Source: Neocallimastix lanati (nom. inval.)
Lineage: Eukaryota; Neocallimastigomycota; Neocallimastigomycetes; Neocallimastigales; Neocallimastigaceae
DNA: 40,000 bases
Direction of reading: 5' to 3'
Assembly: GCA_016946835.1 (NCBI GenBank)
Contig: JACVTC010000082.1
Location: 7,501 to 47,500, forward strand
Notes under the pieces: model-generated
Databases searched by the model: none
What the model was told of the DNA's origin: nothing
What the model saw: only the letters and a program-made list of their open reading frames with translations
Position numbers and translations under genes: made by a program
Shown: positions 25,441 to 37,600 of the stretch, piece by piece
Layout: every line of letters begins with the position of its first letter
Position numbering within the stretch: position 1 is the stretch's first letter

Positions 25441-26333
25441 TGTTTATGATAAATTATTTAATATTTAATACTGATATAAAAGGAAAATAAAAACCTTAGT
25501 TATTAATAAATTATTTTATTAATTACATAAAAATAAATTAATAAGCATTAAATTATCACTTGATTAATTATCATATGATTTATAAAATAATCTAAAAATA
25601 ATGTGATATAAAATAAATTTATGTAACATCATAAATTTTATGTAAATATGTAATTTTTATATATTTCTATATGTTATGATTATAAATATTTTATTATTTA
25701 TAATATACATTTTATAATATTTAACTAAATAATTAATTCTTATTCTTTTAAAATAGTTTATAATTAAAGAATATTATATAAAGAATGCTTTTTCTTTATT
25801 CTTCGAAAATAAAATTATAAAAGTAAAATTGTTATAATCAAATATATTTTTAATAATAGTAAAATATGAATTTATAAAATTTAATATTTAAATAAATTAA
25901 TAAATAAATGAATAAATAAATTTTTTATTAATAAATTACAAACATAAATAATATAATTTCTCCCAATAAGAGATACCTGACATTAATATTTAATATTTAA
26001 TATTTAATTTTTAATATTTACTATTTAATTTTTAATATTTACTATTTAATATTCAATTATTTAATTATTACTAAATGTTTGTTCATTTACATATTTAATT
26101 TATTTAATTTATTTAATTTATTTAATTTATTTAATTTTTTTAATTTTTTTTTTTTTTTTTTTTAATTTTTTTTTTTACCCATTTCTATTATTTCTATTGT
26201 AATTTAAAGGTTAAACAATATAAATTAAAATTAAATTAACTATTAGAAATGAAACATTTTATAAAATTTATTTATTTATTTATTTTTTTTTATTACATTT
26301 TCTATAACAAATTAAATTTATATTAAAAAGAAA
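25441..26333. other. Gene-free AT-rich DNA
   Basis: It holds short tandem TTTAATATT words near 25985-26050, a (TTTAA)n-like run near 26090-26140 and T runs. No coding pattern was recognised before the ATG at 26334. Confidence 0.5.
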
Positions 26334-26719
26334 ATGGATCATCCTTTATGCTTATGGTATATTCTAAAAGATCGATTTCTTATTAACAAAAATTTTATTA
26401 TTATAATATAAAAAATATTATTTTTTTATTTTATTTTTTTGATAAAAATTAAATATTCTTTTGTAGTAAACAAACGGTTAAGAGTCAGGGATTTAGGGCT
26501 GATAATTATATCATCTTTATTTATATATTTAATGATAAAGAGTTATTTTCATCTTATTATTCTAAAATACTTTTATATCAATGTGTTGTGGCTTATTCAT
26601 TAATTACATTACATTGTATTACATTAATTTCATATTCACATATTCTAACACAACGAAAAAAAGTATTTTCTTTTTGTTTTTTTGTTCTTCTATTTTATAT
26701 AGAGTTTCTTTTAATTTAA
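26334..26719 (+). CDS. Small two-exon membrane protein, 91 aa, unrecognised
   Basis: Exon 1 is 26334..26356 and exon 2 is 26467..26719, with an intron of 110 bases (donor GTATAT, acceptor TTTTGTAG). The split codon TG|T gives Cys and the frame then runs 83 codons to a TAA. The product starts MDHPLCLCKQTVKSQG and continues GFRADNYIIFIYIFNDKELF. It has two predicted membrane segments, about residues 46-65 (YQCVVAYSLITLHCITLI) and 75-91 (FSFCFFVLLFYIEFLLI), joined by a basic TQRKK loop, and ends right after the second. Codon content is richer in G and C than the flanks, which argues for coding origin. I do not recognise the family. It could be a complete small protein or the surviving part of a larger multi-pass protein. 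Confidence 0.5.
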
Positions 26720-26764
26720 AAACATGGAACTCTATTATTATTAAAATTTATAATCTTATTATTT

Positions 26765-27075
26765 ATTATTTATTTATTATTATTTATTAGTATTTATAAG
26801 TATTTATTATATATTAATATTTATTATTTATTATTTATTATTATTTAATGTTTATTATTATTTATTTATTATTTATTTATTTATTATTTATTTATTATTT
26901 ATTATTTATTATTCAATTATTTATTATTTATTATTTATTATTCAATTATTTATTATTTATTATTTATTATTCAATTATTTATTATTCAATTATTTATTAT
27001 TCAATTATTTATTATTTATTATTCAATTATTTATTATTTATTGTTTATTATTTATTATTATATATTTATTTAATA
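26765..27075. repeat. Second (TTATTTA)n array with ATTCAATTATT interruptions
   Basis: This has the same unit and interruption as the array at 24936-25440. The interruption recurs about seven times here at irregular spacing. An open frame at 26848-27087 is produced by the repeat. Confidence 0.9.
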
Positions 27076-27119
27076 TCTATTATTTAATTATTACTTAATT
27101 ATTATTCATTTTATTATTA

Positions 27120-27434
27120 ATGTTTAAAAAAACATGTTTAATATTCATGAACATGGTTCTTTTTTCTATTTTCCATTATTTCAGTTTTTATTTTATATTA
27201 TTATTTTTAGATTACATTAACTTTTCTTTATACACAAATAAACGAATAAATATTATTCATTTATATATAATGAATAATAAATATTATTCATTATATATAA
27301 ATGTATATATAACAAATAATAATTATTTTGTAGCTTATTTATTATTATTATTATTATTATTATTTTTAATTATATCCATTAATGGTTATTTTTTTTATCA
27401 TATTTATATTCTTTTCGTCTGTTCCTTTTTATAA
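27120..27434 (+). CDS. Weak candidate ORF, 104 aa, hydrophobic
   Basis: An ATG-to-TAA frame encodes a hydrophobic, Ile/Leu/Phe/Tyr-rich protein with about three possible membrane segments and a poly-leucine run made by a (TTA)n microsatellite. A frame this long is not expected often in such AT-rich DNA, and it lies 400 bases after the small membrane-protein gene on the same strand. Codon content is otherwise like the non-coding flanks. I do not recognise it, and it may be chance. Confidence 0.2.
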   Translation: MFKKTCLIFMNMVLFSIFHYFSFYFILLFLDYINFSLYTNKRINIIHLYIMNNKYYSLYINVYITNNNYFVAYLLLLLLLLFLIISINGYFFYHIYILFVCSFL

Positions 27435-27496
27435 TAAAAACTATGAATGTTTCTAAATTAATATCAGATAAATTTGGTTTTGTTTGTATGGTAAAA

Positions 27497-27521
27497 TGGC
27501 CGTTTAAGAGAAATACGGCCA
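27497..27521. repeat. GC-rich 7-bp inverted repeat
   Basis: TGGCCGT (27497-27503) and ACGGCCA (27515-27521) are exact reverse complements around an 11-base loop. It stands out in DNA that is otherwise nearly all A and T. Confidence 0.7.
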
Positions 27522-27754
27522 GTAAATATAAAAATAGACAAGAGTAAATCTAAAGAGAGAAAAAAAAAATAATAATAATAAATTTTGATAATAAGTTAAA
27601 TATTATTAATTAAAAATTCTTAATTTTAATATATTTTTATAATATTTATTTATTTATTTAATAAAAGAAATATTAAATTTTAATTATTTTGTAAAAAAAA
27701 AAAAAAAATTAAATATATAAATATAATATATATATAATAACAATTAAAAATTAC

Positions 27755-28200
27755 AATTATTTTATTATTTTATTATTTTATTATTTTATAATTATTTTAT
27801 TATTTTATAATTATTTTATTATTTTATAATTATTTTATTATTTTATTATTTTATTATTTTATTATTTTATTATTTTATTATTTATTATTTAATTATTTTA
27901 TTATTTTATTATTTTATTATTTTATTATTTTATTATTTTATTATTTTATAATTATTTTATTATTTTATAATTATTTTATTATTTTATAATTATTTTATTA
28001 TTTTATTATTTTATTATTTTATTATTTTATTATTTTATTATTTATTATTTAATTATTTTATTTTATTATTTTATTATTTTATTATTTTATTATTTTATTA
28101 TTATTTTATTATTTTATTATTTTATTATATTTTATTATTTTATTATATTTTATTATTTTATTATTTTATTATTATTTTATTATTTTATTATTTTATTATA
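27755..28200. repeat. (ATTATTTT)n octanucleotide satellite with higher-order repeats
   Basis: TTATTTTA units alternate with TTATAATTATTTTA variants. The block at about 27770-27895 (variants first, then pure units, then a TTATTATTTAATT joint) is repeated at about 27945-28055, so the array has a higher-order period on top of the 8-bp unit. Confidence 0.88.
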
Positions 28201-28477
28201 TTTATATTATAATTTGTTAATTTGTTAATTACTATTATTATCTGTATTATTCTTATTATTACTATTAATTGCTATTATTTTATTTGTTATTTTATTTGTT
28301 TATTAATAATAAATTGAAAAAATTTTATTTTATATTAAAATATTAAAAATCATAGTATAACCTTAAAAAGGCAAAATTAAAAATAATTAATAAATTATGG
28401 TTTCAGATGTAATATTTATGAATGGGTGAAATTTATTTTATTTTGTTTTAAAAAATATATTAATATATTATAAATAC

Positions 28478-28510
<33 letters not shown>

Positions 28511-28612
28511 TATCATTAATTTTTATTAGCATTCATGTTTTATTGCCATTACTTTTCTTATCATTATTATTATAATAATATTATTTTATTGATGCATATG
28601 ATATTTTATTTA

Positions 28613-28657
<45 letters not shown>

Positions 28658-29700
28658 TATTTTTTTAAAAAAAAAGCATATTAATAATGATAAATTTAAG
28701 CAGTATGTTTCATTTAATGATAATAAATAATCCCATATTAATTTTTATATTAAATTTATATATAAATAGTACAGTATTAATTATTTTTATAACCAAATAT
28801 TAATTCCATAGAACTTTTAAAGCTTGCAATTTACAAAATACATCAATGTTGATATTTTTTTTTTTATTATTATATAAATATTTTTTTTTTATAAAAAATA
28901 TTTTTATTCTTTTTTATTTTATTATAAGATATACATACATAAATTATATATAAATAGGATAGGTATATTATTTATATAAAATGAAAACTTTACTATTTTG
29001 TTAATACCCATTATATCAATAATTAAGATTTCCTATGCAACATATTAAATAATCTATTATAAAGGTTAGAAGAATACTTTTCAAATTATATTTAAAACAA
29101 ATTATTGTATTTTGCTTCAAAATAAAAAAAAAAAAAAAAAATAGAAAAATAGAAAAAAAAAAAAAGTATATTTCTTTAAATTCTATATATACATATATAA
29201 TAAAGTTAAATTTTACATATACATATGCATATATATCTCTATTTATATAAAAATATAATTATTTAATCCTGAATAAAATATTATTTATTTTCTGTTTTAT
29301 TTCGAGATAAAGTTTTATTTTTAATTATTATTTTAATTAAATGGATAATACTTATTATCAAGGGTTAATAAATATAAAAAAGAATATAGCCACTTAAAAA
29401 TATTTTAAATACGATTCTAAAGTTATCAAATATTCTTAAAAGTAATTTTTATGATTAATATTTATATATATATATTAATTTATATATACTTTTTTTTTTA
29501 TATTTTTTTTATAAAAAAAAACAATTTATATTGAAAAATTAATTTTAAATAAAAATAGTTAAGTGATACCTATTACACATAATAAGCTAATAAATATATT
29601 CAATAGGATAAAAGTATGGTTATTACTACAACTTTTATAATATAATTTATATTAAAATTTATATTTTCATATAAACTTTTTTTTCTTTTTTTTTTTTTTT

Positions 29701-30000
29701 TTTACAATTTAATACCATTATTTTATTATTTCTTAATTATAATTTCAAACATTTTTAATTATTTCTTGAAGCTATTACAGATTATTTGTTATTATTGAAG
29801 ATTAAAAATGTTTTCAGGTTAATTTATTATTATTATTTTTTTTTTACAATTTTATATTATTATTATATTATTTCTTAACTTTTTTTTTTTTTTTTTTCCA
29901 ATTTAATATCATTATTTTATTATTCTTAATTATAATTTCAAACATTTTTAATTATTTCTTGTATTATGAAAGATTATTCGCTATTAATGAAGATTAAATT
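29701..30000. repeat. Diverged direct duplication of about 105 bp
   Basis: Copy A (about 29703-29810) and copy B (about 29898-30000) share CAATTTAATA, then CATTATTTTATTATT, ATAATTTCAAACATTTTTAA and GAAGATTAAA in the same order, with small gaps. A partial third copy of the start lies at about 29845-29880. No coding content is seen. Confidence 0.75.
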
Positions 30001-30111
30001 TTTTATTATAATATTTGTTTTTTTAATTTAAAAAATTAATATTTTTTTTTTATATTAATGTGCTGATCAATTTATTTTTTTATTTTTATTATTATTTTTT
30101 TATTATTATTA

Positions 30112-30146
<35 letters not shown>

Positions 30147-30458
30147 TTTTTTTTTTACATAATTAAACCATCTTTTATGTTTTAATAATAATAAATAGTA
30201 ATAAAAATTAAAATTACTATTTGTGTTGTTTGTTAATAAATAATGTCATTCTACTCATAATATTAGTATTGATATGAAAAATATAAAAAAAAAAAAATGA
30301 ATAAAAAAATAATCATTACTCTTTACTCATATCTTATTATTTATTAATAAATAATAATGTAATAAATAGTATTATAATATTATCTTGCTTTTAAAACAAT
30401 TGATAAATTAAGGACCTTATAAAATTATGTATAATTCTTTATTAATAATATTTAAATA

Positions 30459-30494
<36 letters not shown>

Positions 30495-30504
30495 CAACAC
30501 TACT

Positions 30505-30558
30505 AAAAAAAGTTTGTTTCAATATTATATATGTTCCATTATAAAACAAACTTTTTTT
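30505..30558. repeat. Perfect 15-bp inverted repeat
   Basis: AAAAAAAGTTTGTTT (30505-30519) and its exact reverse complement (30544-30558) enclose a 24-base spacer. Confidence 0.85.
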
Positions 30559-31269
30559 TATAATATTTTATAATTAATTATAAGTAGTAAGCTATAATAA
30601 TAAAAATTAAAAAAATTTATAGGAGATTAGATATCAAAAAATATATATATAAAAAAAATAATAAAAGAAATATTTTTAATAATAATGGAAATCCACAGAT
30701 AAAAAAGTAATTTATAATATATATATAATATATATATATAACTATTATCACAGAAAATATATGTAAAAGATATATATAAAGTAAGTAATTAAAAATAAAA
30801 ATTTCAATTTATTAATGAAATAATTTTTTAATATAAAATATTAAAAATATATATATATATAATATAAATATTTGAAATTTTTAAATAATAAATGCAGAGT
30901 TACATTCAAAATTATAAAGCTAATATTTATTTTTTATTAATTGAATAGTAAAAGTTCATCGACAATTAATTTTCTTATTGAATGAATAATAAATGTGTAT
31001 AGAATATTATTTTTTATTGAATGAATAATATAAAAGTTCATAGACATTCAAATATTTATTTTCATATTCTTTAAATTGATGATGATTATATCTCATATTT
31101 TAGTTATTTTATCATATTTTTATTTTATTAATTATTGATTATGATTTGTAAAAATAAAGTATACTATTAATATTTAATATTTAATTTTAATCGTTATTAC
31201 TTATCCTAAACATTAGAATAACAATAAGCCTAAACTGAAAAATAAATATTAATATTAAAGTGAATTAGC

Positions 31270-31300
<31 letters not shown>

Positions 31301-31303
31301 TAT

Positions 31304-31376
31304 AAAATTCAATCGCATATAACCAAATTAATTATATAATAATATAAATTAATTTGGTTATGTGCCATTGAATTTT
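31304..31376. repeat. 30-bp near-perfect inverted repeat (73-base hairpin)
   Basis: The arms 31304-31333 and 31347-31376 are reverse complements at 28 of 30 positions around a 13-base AT loop. The arms contain ATAACCAAATTAATT and less AT-rich sequence than the flanks. It may be a tiny foldback element or the remnant of one. Confidence 0.9.
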
Positions 31377-31408
31377 ATTTGAATTTTATTTGAATTTTAT
31401 TTGAATTT
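31370..31408. repeat. 11-bp tandem repeat, about 3.5 copies
   Basis: The unit GAATTTTATTT is repeated head to tail. It begins inside the right arm of the adjacent hairpin, so it seems to have grown from the end of that arm. Confidence 0.9.
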
Positions 31409-34400
31409 TTTTTATTTATGGATTGAAATTAATTTAAAGAAATCAAATTTTATTTGTGGTTTTCTTTAATTAAGAAACAAAAATATAATAAAATATAATA
31501 AAATAAAATAAAATAAAATAAAATAAAAATAATAAAAAAAGAATTAATTCTGTGTAACATTATTATTTCATTATTTAAAATATTTCTATATCTTCAGAGG
31601 CCGATTTAATATATTTATTTAACTTTATCACTTTCTAAATTAAATGTGCTTTAAGAACTAAATTAAATATAAATAAAATTAGACACTTATGAAACTTTAT
31701 TTATTATTAAACTATCATTCTTTAATTAAAAATGTTTTTTTTTCTTTTTTTTATTATTTTTAATTATAAATATTAATTTATTTTTTTTATATATATTTAA
31801 AAAAAATAAATGAATCAGTCAATTTTAATATATTAAATATATATAATAATTCATTAAATATAATACTATTATAAAATTCGTGTACAACACAAAAAAAAGA
31901 AATTATATATAGATTATATTAAATTTTATGAATTATTAATTTACTAATTTATATTTAATATATTAACATATATTAATATATAGCTGTCTATTCATTTTAT
32001 TTATTAGAATATAATCAAATTTAAAATAAAAATCCATAAATAAAACAAAGAAATATTAAAAATGTAGATGAAATGGATATATAAATTAGATTGGATAAAT
32101 ATTATGTTGGAATTATAAATTAAATTTTTAGAAATATTAAAAATTATTATTGTAATACATTAAATATATTATAATATATTGGAATTAATATTATTAATAC
32201 ATATTCTATAAATTTAATTTTATAATATATCTCAAAATAATACAATACCAAAAAATACCATAAAAATTAACTTTATATAGAAAACAAAATTTTATAGTAT
32301 GGATAATAAGAATTAAAATTTTATTTTATTTTATTTATTTTTATATTTTATATTTTATATAAAATTATCTTATTAAATATATTATTTTATTGTATTAATA
32401 TATATTAATATATAGTATAAATAATTCTACTAACATATTAATAAATATATTCGTATAAAGTTAACTCTCTTTTATTTTCTATATGTAAATTATTTACAAA
32501 AAAAAAATTATATATATATTATCTACATATATATATACATTTTTTTTTAAATATATATATATATTATATACATATAAAGAAAATAAAATAACAAAATTAT
32601 ATTTAATTTTATTTTATTAGTAAATAAGGTTAATAATAATTAATGATATTTTATATATTATCAAATAAAAATAATTGTATTAAATTTAATAATTTATTAA
32701 TAATAATTAATTAATAATAATATAATATAATACTAATGTGTAATGTTTATTATTGTTTGAGAATAGTTTACTTGAATCGTTTATGCTAATTTTATTCTTT
32801 TTATTCTTTTTTTTTTTTTTTTTTTTTTGCCTTTAAATTGGTATAGAAAAAAAAAATATATAAAATAAAACAAATCTCACCAATAATTTTTAAAAATTTT
32901 TCTTTTATAATTTGTAATTTTTTTTTAAAGGAAATATTAATAAAAGTGTATTTTTTTTTTTTTTTTCTATTTTTTTATTTTTTTTTTTTACATTTTAATA
33001 TTTTTTGTATAAATAGGAAAATAGTTGTATAATTAAAAAAAAAAAAAGAAGAAAAAAAGCTTTTTTAATGTTATTTGAATCAATATAAAGAAAAATAAAG
33101 GCAAAATAAAATAAAAAGATAAAGTTTTTAAGAAAGAAAAAAAAAAAAAAATAAAAGTAAATTATTTATTTTAAATTTAAATTTAATTTTTTCTTTCTTT
33201 ATTTATTTCTTTCATTTATATATATATTATTTTATTTTAAATAAATAAATTTATATGAAAGAAAAAAAAATATTCAATTTAATTATTATGAATAATTTTA
33301 ATTTTAAAATTTAATATTATATATTGTTCTATAACAATTGATATTTTTTTTTTTTTTTTTTTTTTTAAATTTAATATAATAAATTTAAAAATTTAAATTT
33401 TAATTTACATCTAATTACTTTTTATCATATAAATATTTTTTATACTGTAATATAATAAAATTACTAAATAACTCTAATTTTATAGTTATATATTATGAAA
33501 AGTTTTTGTAATTTCATATAAAGTAATTGGAAGAAAAAATTTAATAATCAAATATTTCAAAAACATTTGTATACTTTTCAAACAAAAAAGAAAAAAATAG
33601 CAATAAAAAAAAAAAAATATTTGTTACAAGTATAGAAGTAGAAAGATATTAAAATAAAATAGAAATTAATATTAAAATAGAATTAAAGTATATAATAATT
33701 AATTCTTAAAATTATTGTTTATTTAGTTTTAAATTGAAAAAAAAAAAAAGATTAAAAAAAAAAAATAAACTATTACGTAAAACATAAGCATTCAAAGCTG
33801 TAATAAACTAGAAAAACGATAAATAAAAAATAAAGCAATACCAAAAGTGAAAACAAAATAAAAAAACTCAATTAATAAAAACGAGTTTTTAATCGAAAAG
33901 CGTTCATTAAATAAAAAACATTAATAATAAACAGTTTTAGATAAATTTGATATCTATCTAAAATATAATAATTAGAAAAAATTATAATCGATAAAAAACA
34001 ACAAAAAACAACAAAAAACAACAAAAAAAAAAAAAAAAAAAATTTGGAACAATTTAACAAACAACTAACAAAAAATTGTTTATATTATATTTTCTTAATA
34101 ATTATAAAGTAATATATACTTTATTTTATACCTTCAACAATTATTAAAAAGAAGTATAAATTAAAATATCATTGATAAAATATATATAAATATATTTATT
34201 ATATATTTTAAATTATATATTTTATGATATTTAAAAATAAATGAAATAAAGAATAAATGAAAATAATATAATATATAAAATAGATATGGAAGGTATGTTT
34301 TAAAACTTTTGAAAAAAATTCATTGATACTATTATAATTTTTTTTTTTAAATAACTTTAAAACACTCAAATCTCCTTATTAAAATCAAGACAATAATTTT

Positions 34401-34655
34401 ATTGATAATTTTTTTTTTAGAGAAATAAAAATTGTAAATATTAAAGATTATATTATTAACTTTTTTTTTTTTTTTAATTATTATTATTATTTTTTTTTTA
34501 CCTACATATCACATTTAAAATTTTTATATAAATTAATTTTATTTTATATATAAATAACTTTTGTTATTTATCCTTTTTTTTTTTATATTTATATTTTTCA
34601 ATATATAAATATTTTTTATTTTTTTTTTTTAAATTTCATTTTATTCATACAATAA

Positions 34656-37600
34656 ATGATATTTATAGAAATAAAACAGAATAAATATAGCAATATGCCG
34701 ATAGAGGATGCTATACAGAATCTTAAAGTTCAGAAACAAAAATTAAATGAGTTAAAAGAAAAACAACGATATATGATAGAAAATGATCCAGATAATGAAA
34801 AATTAAAAGATGAATTTAATAAAGAATGGAAAGAAATTCTTGGAGAAATTAATGATATTTATGCCCTCAAAGAAAATATTAATAAGGTAAATGGTTCTTC
34901 TAATAGTAAAGCATCAAGTAAAGATAAAAATATGAATATGGAAGGGGATAATTATAAAAAGGGTGAAACTACTATTGATGAATTAAAAGGATTCTTAACA
35001 GATTATAATTCTGAATCAAATTCTGAAGATGAATCTGCGTATAGAAGAAGAATGATGCATAATCAGAAAAAGATGGATACACAAGATAAATATTTAGGGG
35101 CCATGTCAAGAAATCTTCAAAATATGAATAATTCTCCATACGACGATTATGGTAGGTCTAACTCATCAAATGGTATGAAAAATGATATGTATAATAATAA
35201 AATAAAATCTGATGAATTCATGAATAATCGTGATCGCTATTTAGATAATTTTGATGAAAATGGTCGTCGTCTTGTAAATAATAAAAATATTAATGGAGAC
35301 TATCTTCAAGGTATGAATACTATTAATGATATGAGTGACAAAAGTGGTCCAATTATCAATGAAGATATGTTAAAAGATTTAAATGATATAAAAGAATTAA
35401 ATAAAGCTATTCAAAGAGCTAATCTTGTAGATGATTATGATGAAGTGAATACGCTTGCGAATCGTCAAATGTTATCAGGTCCTTCTTCTGGTGGCAGAAT
35501 GAATGGTATGAAATCGGGTCCGATGAACTATGACTATATGGACAAAATCCCTAACAATCCAGGATATATGATGGAGAATTTTGATGCCAATTCTGATCGT
35601 AACTACAACTCTCCAAAATCTTTTAGAAATAGACGTCATGTTGAACCAGCTCCTTTGGATGATTTAGATGACTATATCGATATCAATACTCTTCGAAGAG
35701 GAAGTGGTAATGATATTAATATGGGTACTGTAAAACGTCAACCACCCATTAATAAAAATCCAATGATGGGGGGTTATGATATGCCACCTCTTGATGGTAA
35801 CTTTATGGATAATCGTTCCATCCATTCGGAAACCATGTATTCTCCTTCCTTAATGAGTAAACAAGGTATCATCAATAGTCCAAATCTTATGAATCGTTCC
35901 CCGATGAAACCTCCTGTTGGATCTCCACCACCACCACCAAGTATGATGAGCCCATTACTTAATAATAATAGGGGTTCACCTGCTATGAGTGGTGTAAGTG
36001 GTCTAAGTGGTATGAATGGTATGAACGGTATGAACGGAATGAATGGTATGAATGGTATGAATGGTATGAATGGTATGAATGGTATGAATGGTATGAACGG
36101 TATGAACGGTATGAATGGTATGAATGGTATAGGAGGTATAAACGGCATGGGAAGTATGAATAGAATGAATCCAGGTATGATGTCAAATGCTGCCGCTATG
36201 GAATGGAATCAATTAGAAGAAGAGTTAGAAGATGGTAATATTGAAGAAGAGATTAATAGTGATATTGGTGATTTCTTAGATGGTCCAAAATCAAAAGAAT
36301 TTAAAGGTAATAAAGCTCTTAAACTTTTAGGTGTAGGTGCAAAGAGTGGTGCCATTAATAAAATGTCAAAATACGGTACTATGAAAGGTCGTAATGCCCT
36401 GGGCATTGAACATCCAAATATTAGTGTTATACCTAAAGAAAAACCCAATGTTATTCCAATGAGTGGTATTGGTCTTGGTGGTAAACCATACATTGTACCC
36501 GAATCTAGGAGTTTTGATAATATAGTTGGTATGAATAGTATGGGTTCACCGTATACACCAGAGTCTGCTAGTTCTTTTGTATCAGCTCCTGATAAATTAA
36601 ATATGACTATGGGAAGTATGTCTATGGGAATGAACAATATGAATATGGGTGGTATGTCTATGGGTATGAATAGTATGAGCATGAGTAGTATGAATAGTTT
36701 GAATATGCCTGGTAAAGACAATGATAAAAATAATGGTAAGGCAATGAAACTTTTAGGTCTTAAGTCTACCAATAAACCTGCAGCTATTAATACTAATCCT
36801 ATGTTAGCCAGTATGGGTATGTCATCAGATTATAGTAGTAGTTCTGCTTCCTTTAAGGGATATGGAATTGGTATGTCACCTATGGGTGTAGGTATGTCTC
36901 CTAATGGTATGGGTATGAATATGGGTATGTCACCTATGAATAGTGGTAATCCTAATGGAATGGGAATGAATAATATGGGTATGAATGGTGGTGGTCCAAA
37001 TGCTCAAAGTGGTAATGGTAACGGTGGTGGTGTTAATTCTTCCTTCATGATTAATAATGGCAATATGAAAGGATTCCAAAATATAAATTCACCAAGTGAA
37101 ATTTCACCAATAAACAAGATTAATATGGATGGTAATGCTTCCATTCCTATTAATGGTACGATGGGAAATCCTGTCTTTAGTAATAAACCACCAGCTCTTA
37201 CCTTAAAGAATGACCCACGTCTTAAGAATAATTTCAGTACAAATTCTTCAGAAGGTACGATGAAACGTATGAATGATATCCGTAATAAATCCTCATCTTC
37301 TTTAGGAATGGATGAATCTATGATGAGTAGTGGTTCCTATGCTAGTAATGGTAGTAATGGTAATTATCGTAATAACTCTGACACAAACAATCTTGTGACC
37401 GATCGTGGTTTAGATTTCAGTCGTCCACGTGATCCATCCAGTATGCGTCCTGAGGATAAGTTAGATGCTATGCTTTTACCATCGCTTACCTATGCTGTAA
37501 AACAAGTAACTATTCATGAATTAACAACTTCCACGAAACAGAATATTTTAACCTCTGGTTACCTCTTAAAGCGTAGTTCAAGTCTTTTCAAAAAATGGAA

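Larger units (their letters stand above)
28201..34655. other. Gene-poor AT-rich stretch upstream of the PH-domain gene
   Basis: In 6.4 kb I saw no coding pattern on either strand. It contains many A and T homopolymers, (ATT)n microsatellites (28481-28508, 28617-28640, 30463-30494), the inverted repeats and the diverged duplication listed separately, and a short AACAAAAA-type repeat near 33995-34024. The last 150 bases are T-rich and probably include the 5' untranslated region of the next gene. A 62-codon minus-strand frame at 33872-34060 has no supporting features. Confidence 0.55.

Noticed and set aside
26467-26510. GGTTAAGAGTCAGGG looked briefly tRNA-like
   Set aside because: There is no second Pol III box and no cloverleaf. 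The sequence is in frame within the small spliced ORF.
33872-34060. 62-codon minus-strand frame
   Set aside because: It is short, has a homopolymer-coded Phe run, and shows no start context, splice sites or motif support.
35774-36148. Minus-strand frame with Ile-Pro-Phe repeats, plus others opposite the PH gene
   Set aside because: These are mirrors of the Gly-Met-Asn repeat and neighbouring codons. The plus-strand frame is 1724 codons with a PH domain.
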